Below are positions 56,237 through 64,000 of a stretch of DNA of 64,000 nt, piece after piece. The stretch is from Lota lota (taxonomy: Eukaryota > Chordata > Actinopteri > Gadiformes > Lotidae): assembly GCA_026745465.1 (NCBI GenBank), contig JACYXH010000278.1, positions 1,624,720-1,688,719 of the forward strand, written 5' to 3'. Position numbers and translations under genes: made by a program. Numbering within the stretch: position 1 is the first letter of the stretch; each line of letters begins with the position of its first letter. A model generated the notes under the pieces. The model was not told where the DNA came from, made no database searches, and saw only the letters and a program-made list of their open reading frames with translations.

Positions 56237-57550
56237 ATGGACCCAGCAGACATGGATTCCTCTACATGGAAGTCTCTTGTCGCGTCTGCCTCCGGCGAGC
56301 GGATTCCGTGGGATGCGTCGGCTATCCTCCAGATGCTTGAGCGCAAGCTCCGCTCGGTTTCCCTCTCTTCCTTCCCCGCTGCAACCGCAGCCTCCAGTCC
56401 TCAACCACCACAGCTGTGGTCTCCCGTTTCCAAGCCCCTGCCCCCGCAGCCGTTGCTTCCGGGTCCCAAGCCCCAGTGGCCTTCTGGCCCTGAGCTCCAG
56501 CAACAGCTGCCTTCCGGTCCCAAGCCTCAGCGGCCTTCCGGCCCTGAGTTCCAGCAGCAGTTGCCTCCTGGTCTTAAGCCCCAGCGGCCTCCAGGCCCCC
56601 AGCGCCAGCAGCAGCTGCCTCCTGGTCCCGAGTCCCAGTCCCAGCAACAGTGTCCTCCTGATCCTGAGCCCCAGCAGCAGTTCCCTTCTGGCCCTGCGCC
56701 CCAGCGCCAGCAGCAGTTGTCTCCTGGTCCCGAGTCCAAGCCCCAGTTGTCTCCTGGTCCCGAGTCCAAGCCCCAGTTGTCTCCTGGTCCCGAGTCCAAG
56801 CCCCAGTTGTCTCCTGGTCCCGAGTCCAAGCCCCAGTTGTCTCCTGGTCCCGAGTCCAGGCCCCAGTTGTCTCCTGGTCCCGAGTCCAAGCCCCAGTTGT
56901 CTCCTGGTCCCGAGTCCAAGCCCCAGTTGTCTCCTGGTCCCGAGTCCAAGCCCCAGTTGTCTCCTGGTCCCGAGTCCAAGCCCCAGTTGTCTCCTGGTCC
57001 CGAGTCCAAGCCCCAGTTGTCTCCTGGTCCCGAGTCCAGGCCCCAGTTGTCTCCTGGTCCCGAGTCCAAGCCCCAGTTGTCTCCTGGTCCCGAGTCCAAG
57101 CCCCAGTTGTCTCAAGGTCCTGGTCCTAAGCCCCAGTTGTTTCCAGGTCCCGAGCCCCAGCAGCAGTGTCCTCCTGATCCTGAGCCCCAGCAGCAGTTGC
57201 CTCCTGGCCCTGAGCCCCGGTGTCCTTCTGACCCTGAGCCCCAGCAGCTGCCTCCTGGTTCCAAGCCCCAACGGCCTGCTGGTCGCAAGCGACGGTTACC
57301 GGTCCCACAGTTCTCCGCCGGGAAAGAGCCCCGGTCCCCTAGTCCGCTGTCTCCCCCATCCCCGGCTCCGCCACTTCCCTGGGTGATTGACAGCATTCCG
57401 GCCTACTCGGTCAGACGCCTCCTGGATATGCGTCGTCGCGGCCGACGAAACCAGTCTCCGGTAGGCTGGGAGGGCTACGGACCTGGGGAGCGAGCCTGTT
57501 TATTTTTTTTATTTTATTTTTTCGGAGTCGCTCCCTGGACCCCTCCCTAA
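56237..57550 (+). CDS. Pro/Gln-rich repeat protein with chromodomain-like end, copy 2
   Basis: An open frame of 437 codons. The ATG at 56237 reads [17 protein letters not shown]; the internal ATG at 56252 corresponds to the start in copy 1. An N-terminal gag-like part contains [12 protein letters not shown], matching DILQRLERKHRS in copy 1. It is followed by Pro/Gln/Ser repeats with about 13 [10 protein letters not shown]-type units. The C-terminus reads [20 protein letters not shown] then [10 protein letters not shown], a chromodomain-like block. The two copies differ in repeat number, but both stay open from ATG to chromodomain. The function is unknown. Confidence 0.6.
   Translation: MDPADMDSSTWKSLVASASGERIPWDASAILQMLERKLRSVSLSSFPAATAASSPQPPQLWSPVSKPLPPQPLLPGPKPQWPSGPELQQQLPSGPKPQRPSGPEFQQQLPPGLKPQRPPGPQRQQQLPPGPESQSQQQCPPDPEPQQQFPSGPAPQRQQQLSPGPESKPQLSPGPESKPQLSPGPESKPQLSPGPESKPQLSPGPESRPQLSPGPESKPQLSPGPESKPQLSPGPESKPQLSPGPESKPQLSPGPESKPQLSPGPESRPQLSPGPESKPQLSPGPESKPQLSQGPGPKPQLFPGPEPQQQCPPDPEPQQQLPPGPEPRCPSDPEPQQLPPGSKPQRPAGRKRRLPVPQFSAGKEPRSPSPLSPPSPAPPLPWVIDSIPAYSVRRLLDMRRRGRRNQSPVGWEGYGPGERACLFFLFYFFGVAPWTPP
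56717..57106 (+). repeat. 30-bp minisatellite, copy 2
   Basis: Thirteen head-to-tail units of the same 30-bp sequence as at 13207, nearly identical to each other. Two units carry the same change (aag to agg). Confidence 0.96.
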
Positions 57551-58189
57551 CCCGGGTTTCCCACCGCCAGCACCCTCCCCCGTCGTGCGTACGCCTGGAG
57601 GCGTCCGTAGAGGGGGGGGGGGGGGTACTGTAACGTGACCCTCTCTGTTTCTGTCCAATTCCGCCATCTGGTGGCACCCAGCCTCCATTTCACCATGTGC
57701 TCCTTTGTTTACCTTGTCGTTAATTAACCACGTGCACTCCGGTCTACACTCCTGCCAACAATCACCAATCACCCCCTCTGTACTTAAGCACTGGCTCCCC
57801 ACAGAGCCAGTGCTAGTTCGTAGTGCTGATCTCTGATGATAACTACGTCCCCACCACTTCTTGTTTACGGGTCTCACTCCCGTCCTTGTTCTCGTTACGG
57901 GTTCCGCTCCCGTTCCTGTTCCTGTACCTCGTTCCTGTTCCTGCTCCTCGTTCCCGCTCCTCGTTCCTGTCTGCCTGTCTTCCTCGTTGCCAAACCTCGC
58001 CTGCCCGACCACCCGCCTGACTACGTCTCTCTGCCTGCCTGCCGCCTACCTGCTAACGTCTCCTGCCTGCTGGACTACTCGCCTGCCTTGCCCTTGCCTG
58101 TACTTTGGACAATAAACCTTTGTCAACCCGCACCCTGTTGGTTTCCGTGTCTTGCGTTTGGGTCCTAGTCTCGTAACCGTAACAGGTAG

Positions 58190-59460
58190 GCCATAATGAC
58201 CTTGAATGGTGCGATTGAAGGGATCTGCAGTTGGGTTGAGTTAAATCTCTGCTTGATTGCCTTGTTAAAGGGGCCTAATTGACGTGAAAACATAGTGATG
58301 AATGGGATTAATTTGTGCTCTGTGGTGTTCCTGATTAGGGGTGGCTGGCCTGAGGTGAAGAGTGGCGACCTCACTTTTAATAGTGCGGAGGAAGTGTCTG
58401 GAGTACCCTCGTGGTCTAAGGGCTCTAAATAGAATCTTGGTGGCCTCCTCCACATGGTTGGGGAGGGAACAGATTCGGTGAAAACGGATAAGCTGTGACT
58501 TGATGATAGAACTGAAGGTGTGTTTAGGATGATAGCTGTTATTAAACAATAAAGAATGCTTGTCGGTGTCCTTGAAGTAGACTTTGGTCGCCAGGGTCTT
58601 CTGCCCCAACACCGCATCCGTGAAGAACACCACCGTGTCCAGGAAAGGAACCTGCTGGAGATGGAGAGTGTGGGACAGTTTAATGCGCAGATGGTATGAG
58701 TTAAGGGTGTTGCAAAACTCATTAAACGACGCTTCCGATTGGTCCCAAGAACCAAATATGTCATCTAGATAGCGGTAATACAATAGGGGATGCGTAGAAC
58801 ATTTAAGGAGAGCCGAATGCTCCCAGTCCGCCAGATAAATGTCTGCGTACGCTGGAGAGTATTTCCTCCCCATTGCACAGCAGCATGTCTGTAGGAAGAA
58901 AGCGTCATCAAATGAGAAATCATTACGTGTGAGGGTAATTTCCAGAAATTTTAAAATTAAATCATCTGGTCGTGAGAGATCCGGTAACGCACAAAGGCTT
59001 TCCTAATAGCCTCTAGGCCGAGGGGGGGTTGCTATGTTTGTGTACAATGAGTTCACGTCAATGGAGAAGATAAAGGTATTCTCAGGGACTGTCAAATCTT
59101 TGAATTTTTTGACGAAGGTGTACGTGTCCTTAATGTAGCTGGGGTGGAGGTGAGACAAGGGATTAATATAATGATCAATAAACTCCGCTAAGCGGTAGGT
59201 TTCTGATCCGCAGTCGCTCACAATGGGGCAACCCGGAGGGACAACCAGTGGGACAGTCCAACTCTCTGGTGGTTTGTGTATTTTGGGGAGTAAATAAAAG
59301 AGTCTAACTCTAGGGAGATCGAGCCCGAGATAGTGTGCCTGTTTCGCAGTTATCAGGTGTTTTGCCTTCATCTGTTCAATTAAACCCCTGGCAATCGCCT
59401 GCGTTTCTGGATAAATAGGCTGCGTGAGCGGGCGGTAATACGACGTGTCATGGAGTTAGC
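58190..59460 (-). pseudogene. reverse transcriptase of the Penelope-like element
   Basis: The N-terminal part (59371-59003) has LPRVRLFYLLPKIHKPPESW and FIFSIDVNSLYTNI with the first catalytic Asp. The C-terminal part (58873-58265) has MGRKYSPAYADIYLADWE and LLYYRYLDDIFGSWD with the YLDD site, then QVPFLDTVVFF. This LPKIHK/NSLYTNI/YRYLDDIF set is typical of Penelope-like RT and related to telomerase RT. The two parts lie on one strand with about 130 bp of similar but out-of-frame sequence between. Upstream, 59460-59940, is a decayed linker with stops. Confidence 0.85.
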
Positions 59461-59939
59461 GAGTGGCTTCCAATGTATAATTGGTGCGGTCCTGAATAAC
59501 AATTTGACCGCCTTTGTCAGCCGGTTTGATAATGACCTCGTGGTGGGCTTTTAATGTTTTAAGGGCCTGTTGTTGTTCTAATGTGATGTTCCCGCCTGAC
59601 ACTTGTCGAGGTCGGTGGTCACGGAAGGACCGGATGTCGTGCTCTATAAGCTCCCGTATGGGTGCCGAGATAGACTCTACTGCCAGTCAACTGTGGACGG
59701 TGTGGTGAAAGGTAAGTAGGTGAAGTTGGTGTTGTATTTAAAATAATCGAGGAGCTTAAGGCGGCGGTGATAAATGTGTAGATCTTTCCTCAACAAAACG
59801 CAATCTAAGAGTGATGGTGTAGGGATAAAGGTGAGGCCCCTTTCAAGGACCTCCGGTTCCTGTGGGGATAAACAGAGGGATGAAAGGTTAGTGACGTTGG
59901 ATCCGACGGACTGCGTTGCGCCTGGTTAGCCACTCATAA

Positions 59940-60262
59940 ACCCAGCTGCGTCAGCCAGTCCTGCAGCATCGCCCTCGCCGTCGCCGAAGTCCAGTGGATG
60001 TTGTCACGACTCGCCTGGAAGTGGGATAAAGATAATTGTTTTAAGAAGGTACAGCGGGGATCAACATCCTCAATGCTATCCCTGACAAAGGTGTTGAAAG
60101 CTTTAACGCAGAGGAGTTGGCCGATGGACAGTTTAATTGATACCGTGAGGAGTGGGATGGCAAATCGGGCCTGTGGGAATTTATCTCTGGCTATTCTAAT
60201 TAGCCGGCAGGTGTCCTTAGTGATGGTTGTCTTGTCTTGTATGCTTTGTACAAAATAATAAA
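59940..60262 (-). pseudogene. SGNH-hydrolase-like region, C-terminal half, Penelope-like element
   Basis: The minus-strand frame reads QDKTTITKDTCRLIRIARDK, FPQARFAIPLLTVSIKL and then SRDNIHWTSATARAML. The last segment fits the D-x-x-H block of SGNH hydrolases. The matching N-terminal GDSN block lies at 62438-62626, beyond the LTR insertion. It is contiguous with the RT region downstream. Confidence 0.55.
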
Positions 60263-60518
60263 ATGCAGGACGACAGGATATTTATAAACGTAGCTCTTTA
60301 TTAACTAGCTATAACTGGTATGTCCATGTGTCCCTGGCCATGATCATCTTTAGAATGACCTCACCACCTGGGTGGTCTTAACCAATCATAGCACAGTATG
60401 ATATGACAGTATAATGCATCCAATTACAATTCATTATGCTGACACATGAATATTACAATGGTGATAGTTGTTTGTTCCCTGAGGCAGTTGTTTATGCCAA
60501 CAGAAGATTAATGTCTAG
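60247..60518 (-). other. LTR-tail-like sequence beside the solo LTR
   Basis: On the minus strand it holds AATAAA (about 60302-60297), a short AT-rich stretch and an end TTATTATTTTGTACA. These fit the 3' part of an LTR, but no start is found. It separates the solo LTR from the Penelope-like coding region and may be part of the same composite insertion. Confidence 0.35.
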
Positions 60519-62464
60519 TGTTAGATCCGTCACTATGTGAAGCTTGTTGTCCTGTAACGGTTGTGAACAAGCTGGTGAGGAGATTCGCCCAGCCCCTAAC
60601 TACTGTATACCAGACACCTATCCCGCTTACCCCGGAGCCCCACCCCTGGGCATAACCCTGGCCAGGACCGTGACTACCGGTCGCGTCTGTGTAGTAGCTC
60701 TCCTCTGGGACCCGTGCACTTGGAAGTTTGCTGGGAACATTTAAGAGTTTGGAAAAATAACTCTAGGGATATGTTTATATCATGAGGACTAGGTAACCTC
60801 TCAGAATCACGATGCTCAATCCGAATCCATCCATTTGGTGTCCGCAGGAAGAAGGTATCAGAGTATTTATTTGATAAGCTTGCAGGTTATATGGGGGAAC
60901 ATTGCAAATTGCCAAAAAGTCCTTCGATATACAATATTATAAGAATATATAGAAAAATCTAAAGAGAACTCTCCATAAGAAGTTGACAATAAAAAAGAAA
61001 ACAACGATCACACATATTGCTTACTTGAGATGAGAGGCCGTATCAGACTGCAGGGGGGGAGAGAGAGAAAAACTCCTTCCAGTAAAAATAAGAAAAATGA
61101 TCTAATTTCCTTACTAATAGTCTATTTGCCTGTATAGTAAGCCTACATAGCTGTTCTATGCTATGGGAGGAATGTCCTCCGAAGATCTGCAGCTTCAGGC
61201 TAGCTTCTAAAAATACGAGGCTAAAAAAGTGTGCTCAGAGTATATTCAATCTCTTCGCTTTTCCGTCCAGATTCTATCTATTTAGTTTAAGGGCTATTTT
61301 GTCTCTACCGAAGGCTAGGGTAGACATCCTACATGGAGTCCCCGTAGTAAAGATTCCTCCCTGTTCTGTTCGTGCTCGGGCTCTTTTATAGGACCCTTGG
61401 TTCCTCCCACCTTTTGGCTAGGGATTCTATCTTCCCTTGCTCCACTCCTGCAAAAACAAGCTGGACACCTGGTTTGGTTTAATTATGTTATGCTCTGCTG
61501 CCGCTATCGTTTGGGTACCTTCCACCCCTGGTGGTTTGTGGTTTTAATTACATTGTGGTTTGCTTTACTGTCATTCTGATACTTTCCACTGGCATCTAAT
61601 TATAATAGCTTGCTTAGATCATTGACCATCTGGTACTCATTCCCGGTGGTCCTTGCCTACTGGATTACTGTAGGTACTTTCCACCCAACCCTTAATAGTG
61701 GTCTTCACCTGTTGACCTGTGTTAACAAATGGGCCTTCTGTTAATGACTCCACAGTTGGACAGTAAATACAAACATCATTGGGTTATCTCCGGCTAAAGG
61801 ATCATTTTAGAGATCTGAAAGTCACATTAGACCTGATGTATGAGTTCATGTCCTCAGGCTCCAAAAACTAGCCTGAGGTCTGCATTATTTAATGCTATAC
61901 ATTATCCCATCGTATCATAAACCTGTTTCTTCATCTTAAGATCTTCTGAGTGTTTTAGTAACGACAGCCAGTGTTCCGTTTATACCCGTTGAGTTTTGAC
62001 ATAACATGATTGCGGCAAAACATGAGACATACAGTTATACCTGATACAGTCTTATAGTAGTGAGCAGATATAAACGTTGCGGTGCTCATAACATAACATG
62101 AATGAGGCGTACAGTCAATCATAAAATGTAGCATAAAAATTGAGACATACCTGACAGTCTTATAATAGTGAGGCATCGTGATAACAGAAAAACAGTTAAA
62201 CCAATACTCTAAAATACCCCTACCGGCCTAACAGTGTTCATCTCTATGGACAAAACTTATTCTTTCCGGTAAAACAGTGCTTATTTCTTATTGATAAAAC
62301 AGTGCCGTTAATACTTCTATTGATGGGTGCTCTTATAAGAATCAGTTGCCAGTTGCTGTTTGTATCAGTGCACAGACTATATTGCATAACAACAGCCAAT
62401 AGTAACGTCCTTTTATGACTCATGTCTATCTTCTGGTTCACGATGAATCAACCTTGCTTGACAC
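60519..62464 (-). mobile_element. solo LTR, retroviral type, copy 2 (fossil)
   Basis: About 1.95 kb. On the minus strand it starts TGTCAAGCAAGGTTGATTCA and ends TGACGGATCTAACA, the same ends as 27293-28986. It has a TATA-like word (tcctataaaagagcc, about 61394-61380 minus) and an AATAAATAC polyadenylation word near 60870. Possible flanking duplication is ctag/ctgg with one difference. The best match to copy 1 is at 60519-60830. Confidence 0.7.
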
Positions 62465-62985
62465 TGGTCTGGGGGACGTACATTTTAACAGGATTGCAGC
62501 CAAGTGTCTAAGTGTGGCTCCGGGGAAGTTGTCTGCCTGTATATCCCCTCGTTGGAACTTGGGGATGTGCGCTATGTTGCTGTCACCAATGATAATCATC
62601 GGTTTCCTAATAGAAAGGGCCCACATGGTGGCTTTGCGGTTAGTATGGGGATGTAGGGTGGGTTCAAGGCGTGTCGGGGTCCTAACTGGCTGTCCTCAGA
62701 CGAGTTAGTGGGAGAGGATGGAAGGGGAGGGAGAGAGGGGAAGAGGAGAGTTTAGAGTCTGCTCCGCTGCTTCCTCAATCTGTGGGGGAGAGTGAGGGAG
62801 GTACGGTCATGCCCGTGCCAGGGGGAACGGTGGGACCGTAGAAGAGGGAGGATGGAAGCGCCTGAGTAGGCTTGGGGGAGATTGGTGGGATGGAAAAAAG
62901 GGAGGGGATGAGGGGTGGTCGACCCGGTAGGGCCAGCGTATTGCGGTGCCTGAAAAGAGGTAAGGCCGCAGGCCTTTTTAGCCAT
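62465..62985 (-). pseudogene. SGNH-hydrolase-like region, N-terminal half, Penelope-like element
   Basis: The minus-strand trace has MAKKACGLTSFQAPQYAGPT, a Pro/His/Ser-rich stretch, then RKPMIIIGDSNIAHIPKFQR with a GDSN block I motif of SGNH/GDSL hydrolases, and DNFPGATLRHLAAILLKC. The frame is cut at the LTR insertion at 62464. Function within the element is unknown; esterase-like domains are known in some LINE ORF1 proteins. Confidence 0.55.
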
Positions 62986-63000
62986 CCCTAGTGGTGGAGA

Positions 63001-64000
63001 GCCTCTTACAAATGGCCTCTTCCAACATTTCTATGTGGTGTATGGTTTGGAGTAGTTTGAAGTAAGTTTTAATTTTAGTAAGGTCTGAACTGTTGCGTGT
63101 GTTGCTAAAGCGTCCCTGTTAGGTAAAGGGGGCCTGTGTGGTCTGTGTGGGTCAGCAGCCAACACACTAAAGCGATTATGGTAAGCCATAATCTAAACTA
63201 ACTGAAAAAGGGGGGCCCAAACTCAAAAAGAAAGGGGGGGGGGGTTTAAGTAATAAAAAATGTGTTTTTTTAGAGAAACACAAATAGACACAAATAGACA
63301 AGAAATTACAAAATAACAAAAACGAGAAGCAATGCAAACGATGCTGCTAACAGGTTTAAATCACAAAACCATAAAGGCCAGATACTGTATTAATAAAAAC
63401 CTAAAACAAAGCCTATGTTACGCTTAAGGGGGATGGGCCATAAGATAAATGAGATGGAAGTAGGATTATGAGATGAGGAAGAAGTAAGATAAAAGAAAAG
63501 AGAAATGAAAGAACACTGAGATTAAAGGGTTTTAATACTCACCAACCGGAACAACTGGCTAAAAGCAACAAATGCTTAAAACCAAAAACCAATACAAATA
63601 AAAATACAAAAAGGTGAAATAAGCAGTATCTAGGCTCAAGAGGATAAGATTTAGCAATTTAACCAAAAGACCTGCGGTCTACATTACATCAAAGAAAGCA
63701 AAGTTCCTAACGTTTCACCCAATCATAGGAATAGTGAAAAAACAAAATGGAAGAACAGATAAATGGTAGGTCAGGGGCGTGGCTTCGTAATTAGTTTTAT
63801 TGGGTGCCAGCCCTGTCTACAGAATCAACCAATGGCTGCCTGCCACCTCAGTCCTCAGCGTAGAGACCTATTGAAGGAGAAAAGGAGGCGGGACTTTGTA
63901 GAATCATGTCAAGCATGTCAATCAGTTCTCAGAATGTGGGCCTATTGGAGGAAAAAAGGTTAGAAAACGATTCAACCGGTCCAACAGGTAAACAATTCTG
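63001..64000. other. unassigned; possible 5' part of the Penelope-like element
   Basis: No coding domain is recognised. It has a short palindrome (gattatggtaagccataatc, about 63175-63194), a G run near 63234-63244 and AT-rich sequence. It could be the untranslated or terminal repeat part of the Penelope-like element, but no match to its other end was found. Confidence 0.35.

Larger units (their letters stand above)
55673..58184 (+). mobile_element. non-autonomous chromodomain Ty3/gypsy element, copy 2 (nested)
   Basis: LTRs at 55673-56220 (548 bp) and 57629-58184 (556 bp) start TGTAACGTGACC and end CGTAACCGTAACA. The perfect target duplication is GGTAG (55668-55672 and 58185-58189). Like the copy at 11935, the inside holds one long frame with a 30-bp repeat and a chromodomain-like end, and no RT or integrase core. 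A long G run precedes the 3' LTR. The two LTRs are very similar, which indicates a recent insertion. Confidence 0.9.
54931..63000 (-). mobile_element. Penelope-like retroelement, minus strand, split by insertions
   Basis: Minus-strand order: an SGNH-hydrolase-like region (62985-62465, continuing at 60262-59940), reverse transcriptase (about 59460-58190) and a GIY-YIG endonuclease (about 55660-55095). RT followed by GIY-YIG is the hallmark of the Penelope-like order. The chromodomain gypsy element 55673-58184 is inserted between RT and GIY-YIG (duplication GGTAG). A solo LTR and an unassigned stretch (60247-62464) lie within the SGNH-like region. The lower-coordinate end abuts a satellite unit at about 54930; the other end is uncertain, near 63000 or beyond. 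The copy is broken at several points besides the insertions. Confidence 0.82.

Noticed and set aside
56527-57271. Equivalent minus-strand open frames in copy 2
   Set aside because: The same repeat artefact as at 12880-13926.
54931-63000. Hammerhead ribozyme in the Penelope-like element
   Set aside because: Such ribozymes occur in some Penelope-like elements, but I found no CTGANGA core paired with a GAAA segment near either end by eye.
1-64000. Prokaryotic-style systems such as CRISPR arrays, defence islands or operons
   Set aside because: Spliced genes, teleost-type transposons and microsatellites show a vertebrate nuclear genome; no arrays of spaced repeats are present.

Overview
The window is vertebrate genomic DNA, almost certainly from a ray-finned fish. 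It has spliced genes with GT/AG introns and long AT-rich introns. It also has the mixed transposon content typical of teleosts: Gmr1-like and chromodomain Ty3/gypsy elements, DIRS, Penelope-like, I/Nimb-type LINE, Tc1, hAT and a V-type SINE. No bacterial operons, rRNA, tRNA genes or CRISPR arrays are seen. The species cannot be named from the sequence alone.

Host content is small. Two plus-strand copies of an interferon-induced protein 44-like (IFI44L) GTPase gene lie about 42 kb apart. Copy A (about 500-4156) has stops in its first two recognisable exons and is a pseudogene. Copy B (42206-47682) is open in all five recognisable exons and keeps the P-loop, DxxG-like and TKID motifs, but its first coding exon is not identified. 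Introns and 3' flanks of the two copies align, so they are a tandem segmental duplication. A possible interferon-responsive promoter with a short ATGGGGAACG exon lies at 31560-31761.

The rest is layered transposable elements. (1) 4782-18113: a Gmr1-type Ty3/gypsy element with integrase upstream of reverse transcriptase. It carries a nearly intact 5.2-kb RNase H-bearing LINE in its 5' LTR and a non-autonomous chromodomain gypsy element in its gag. (2) 20795-23398: a hAT/ZBED-type transposon with perfect 8-bp target duplication, next to a DIRS element (about 23477-26725). (3) 27293-28986 and 60519-62464: two minus-strand solo retroviral-type LTRs. (4) 35180-40469: a minus-strand Ty3/gypsy element with two short LTRs. 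(5) 43870-44990: a DIRS-type relic in an intron of copy B. (6) 49680-54930: diverged tandem repeats of about 170-190 bp, colonised by a chromodomain gypsy remnant, a solo LTR and a Tc1 element. (7) 54930-63000: a minus-strand Penelope-like element with GIY-YIG and RT domains and an upstream SGNH-hydrolase-like domain. It is split by a second copy of the non-autonomous chromodomain element and by a solo LTR.

The most unusual items are: the non-autonomous gypsy family whose single open frame joins a gag-like N-terminus, a 10-residue Pro/Gln/Ser repeat and an integrase-type chromodomain; the IN-before-RT gypsy; the SGNH-like domain on the Penelope-like element; two adjacent long inverted repeats in the pseudogene intron; and a run of three hairpins at 49349-49462. 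All family names rest on reading motifs by eye; no database search was run.
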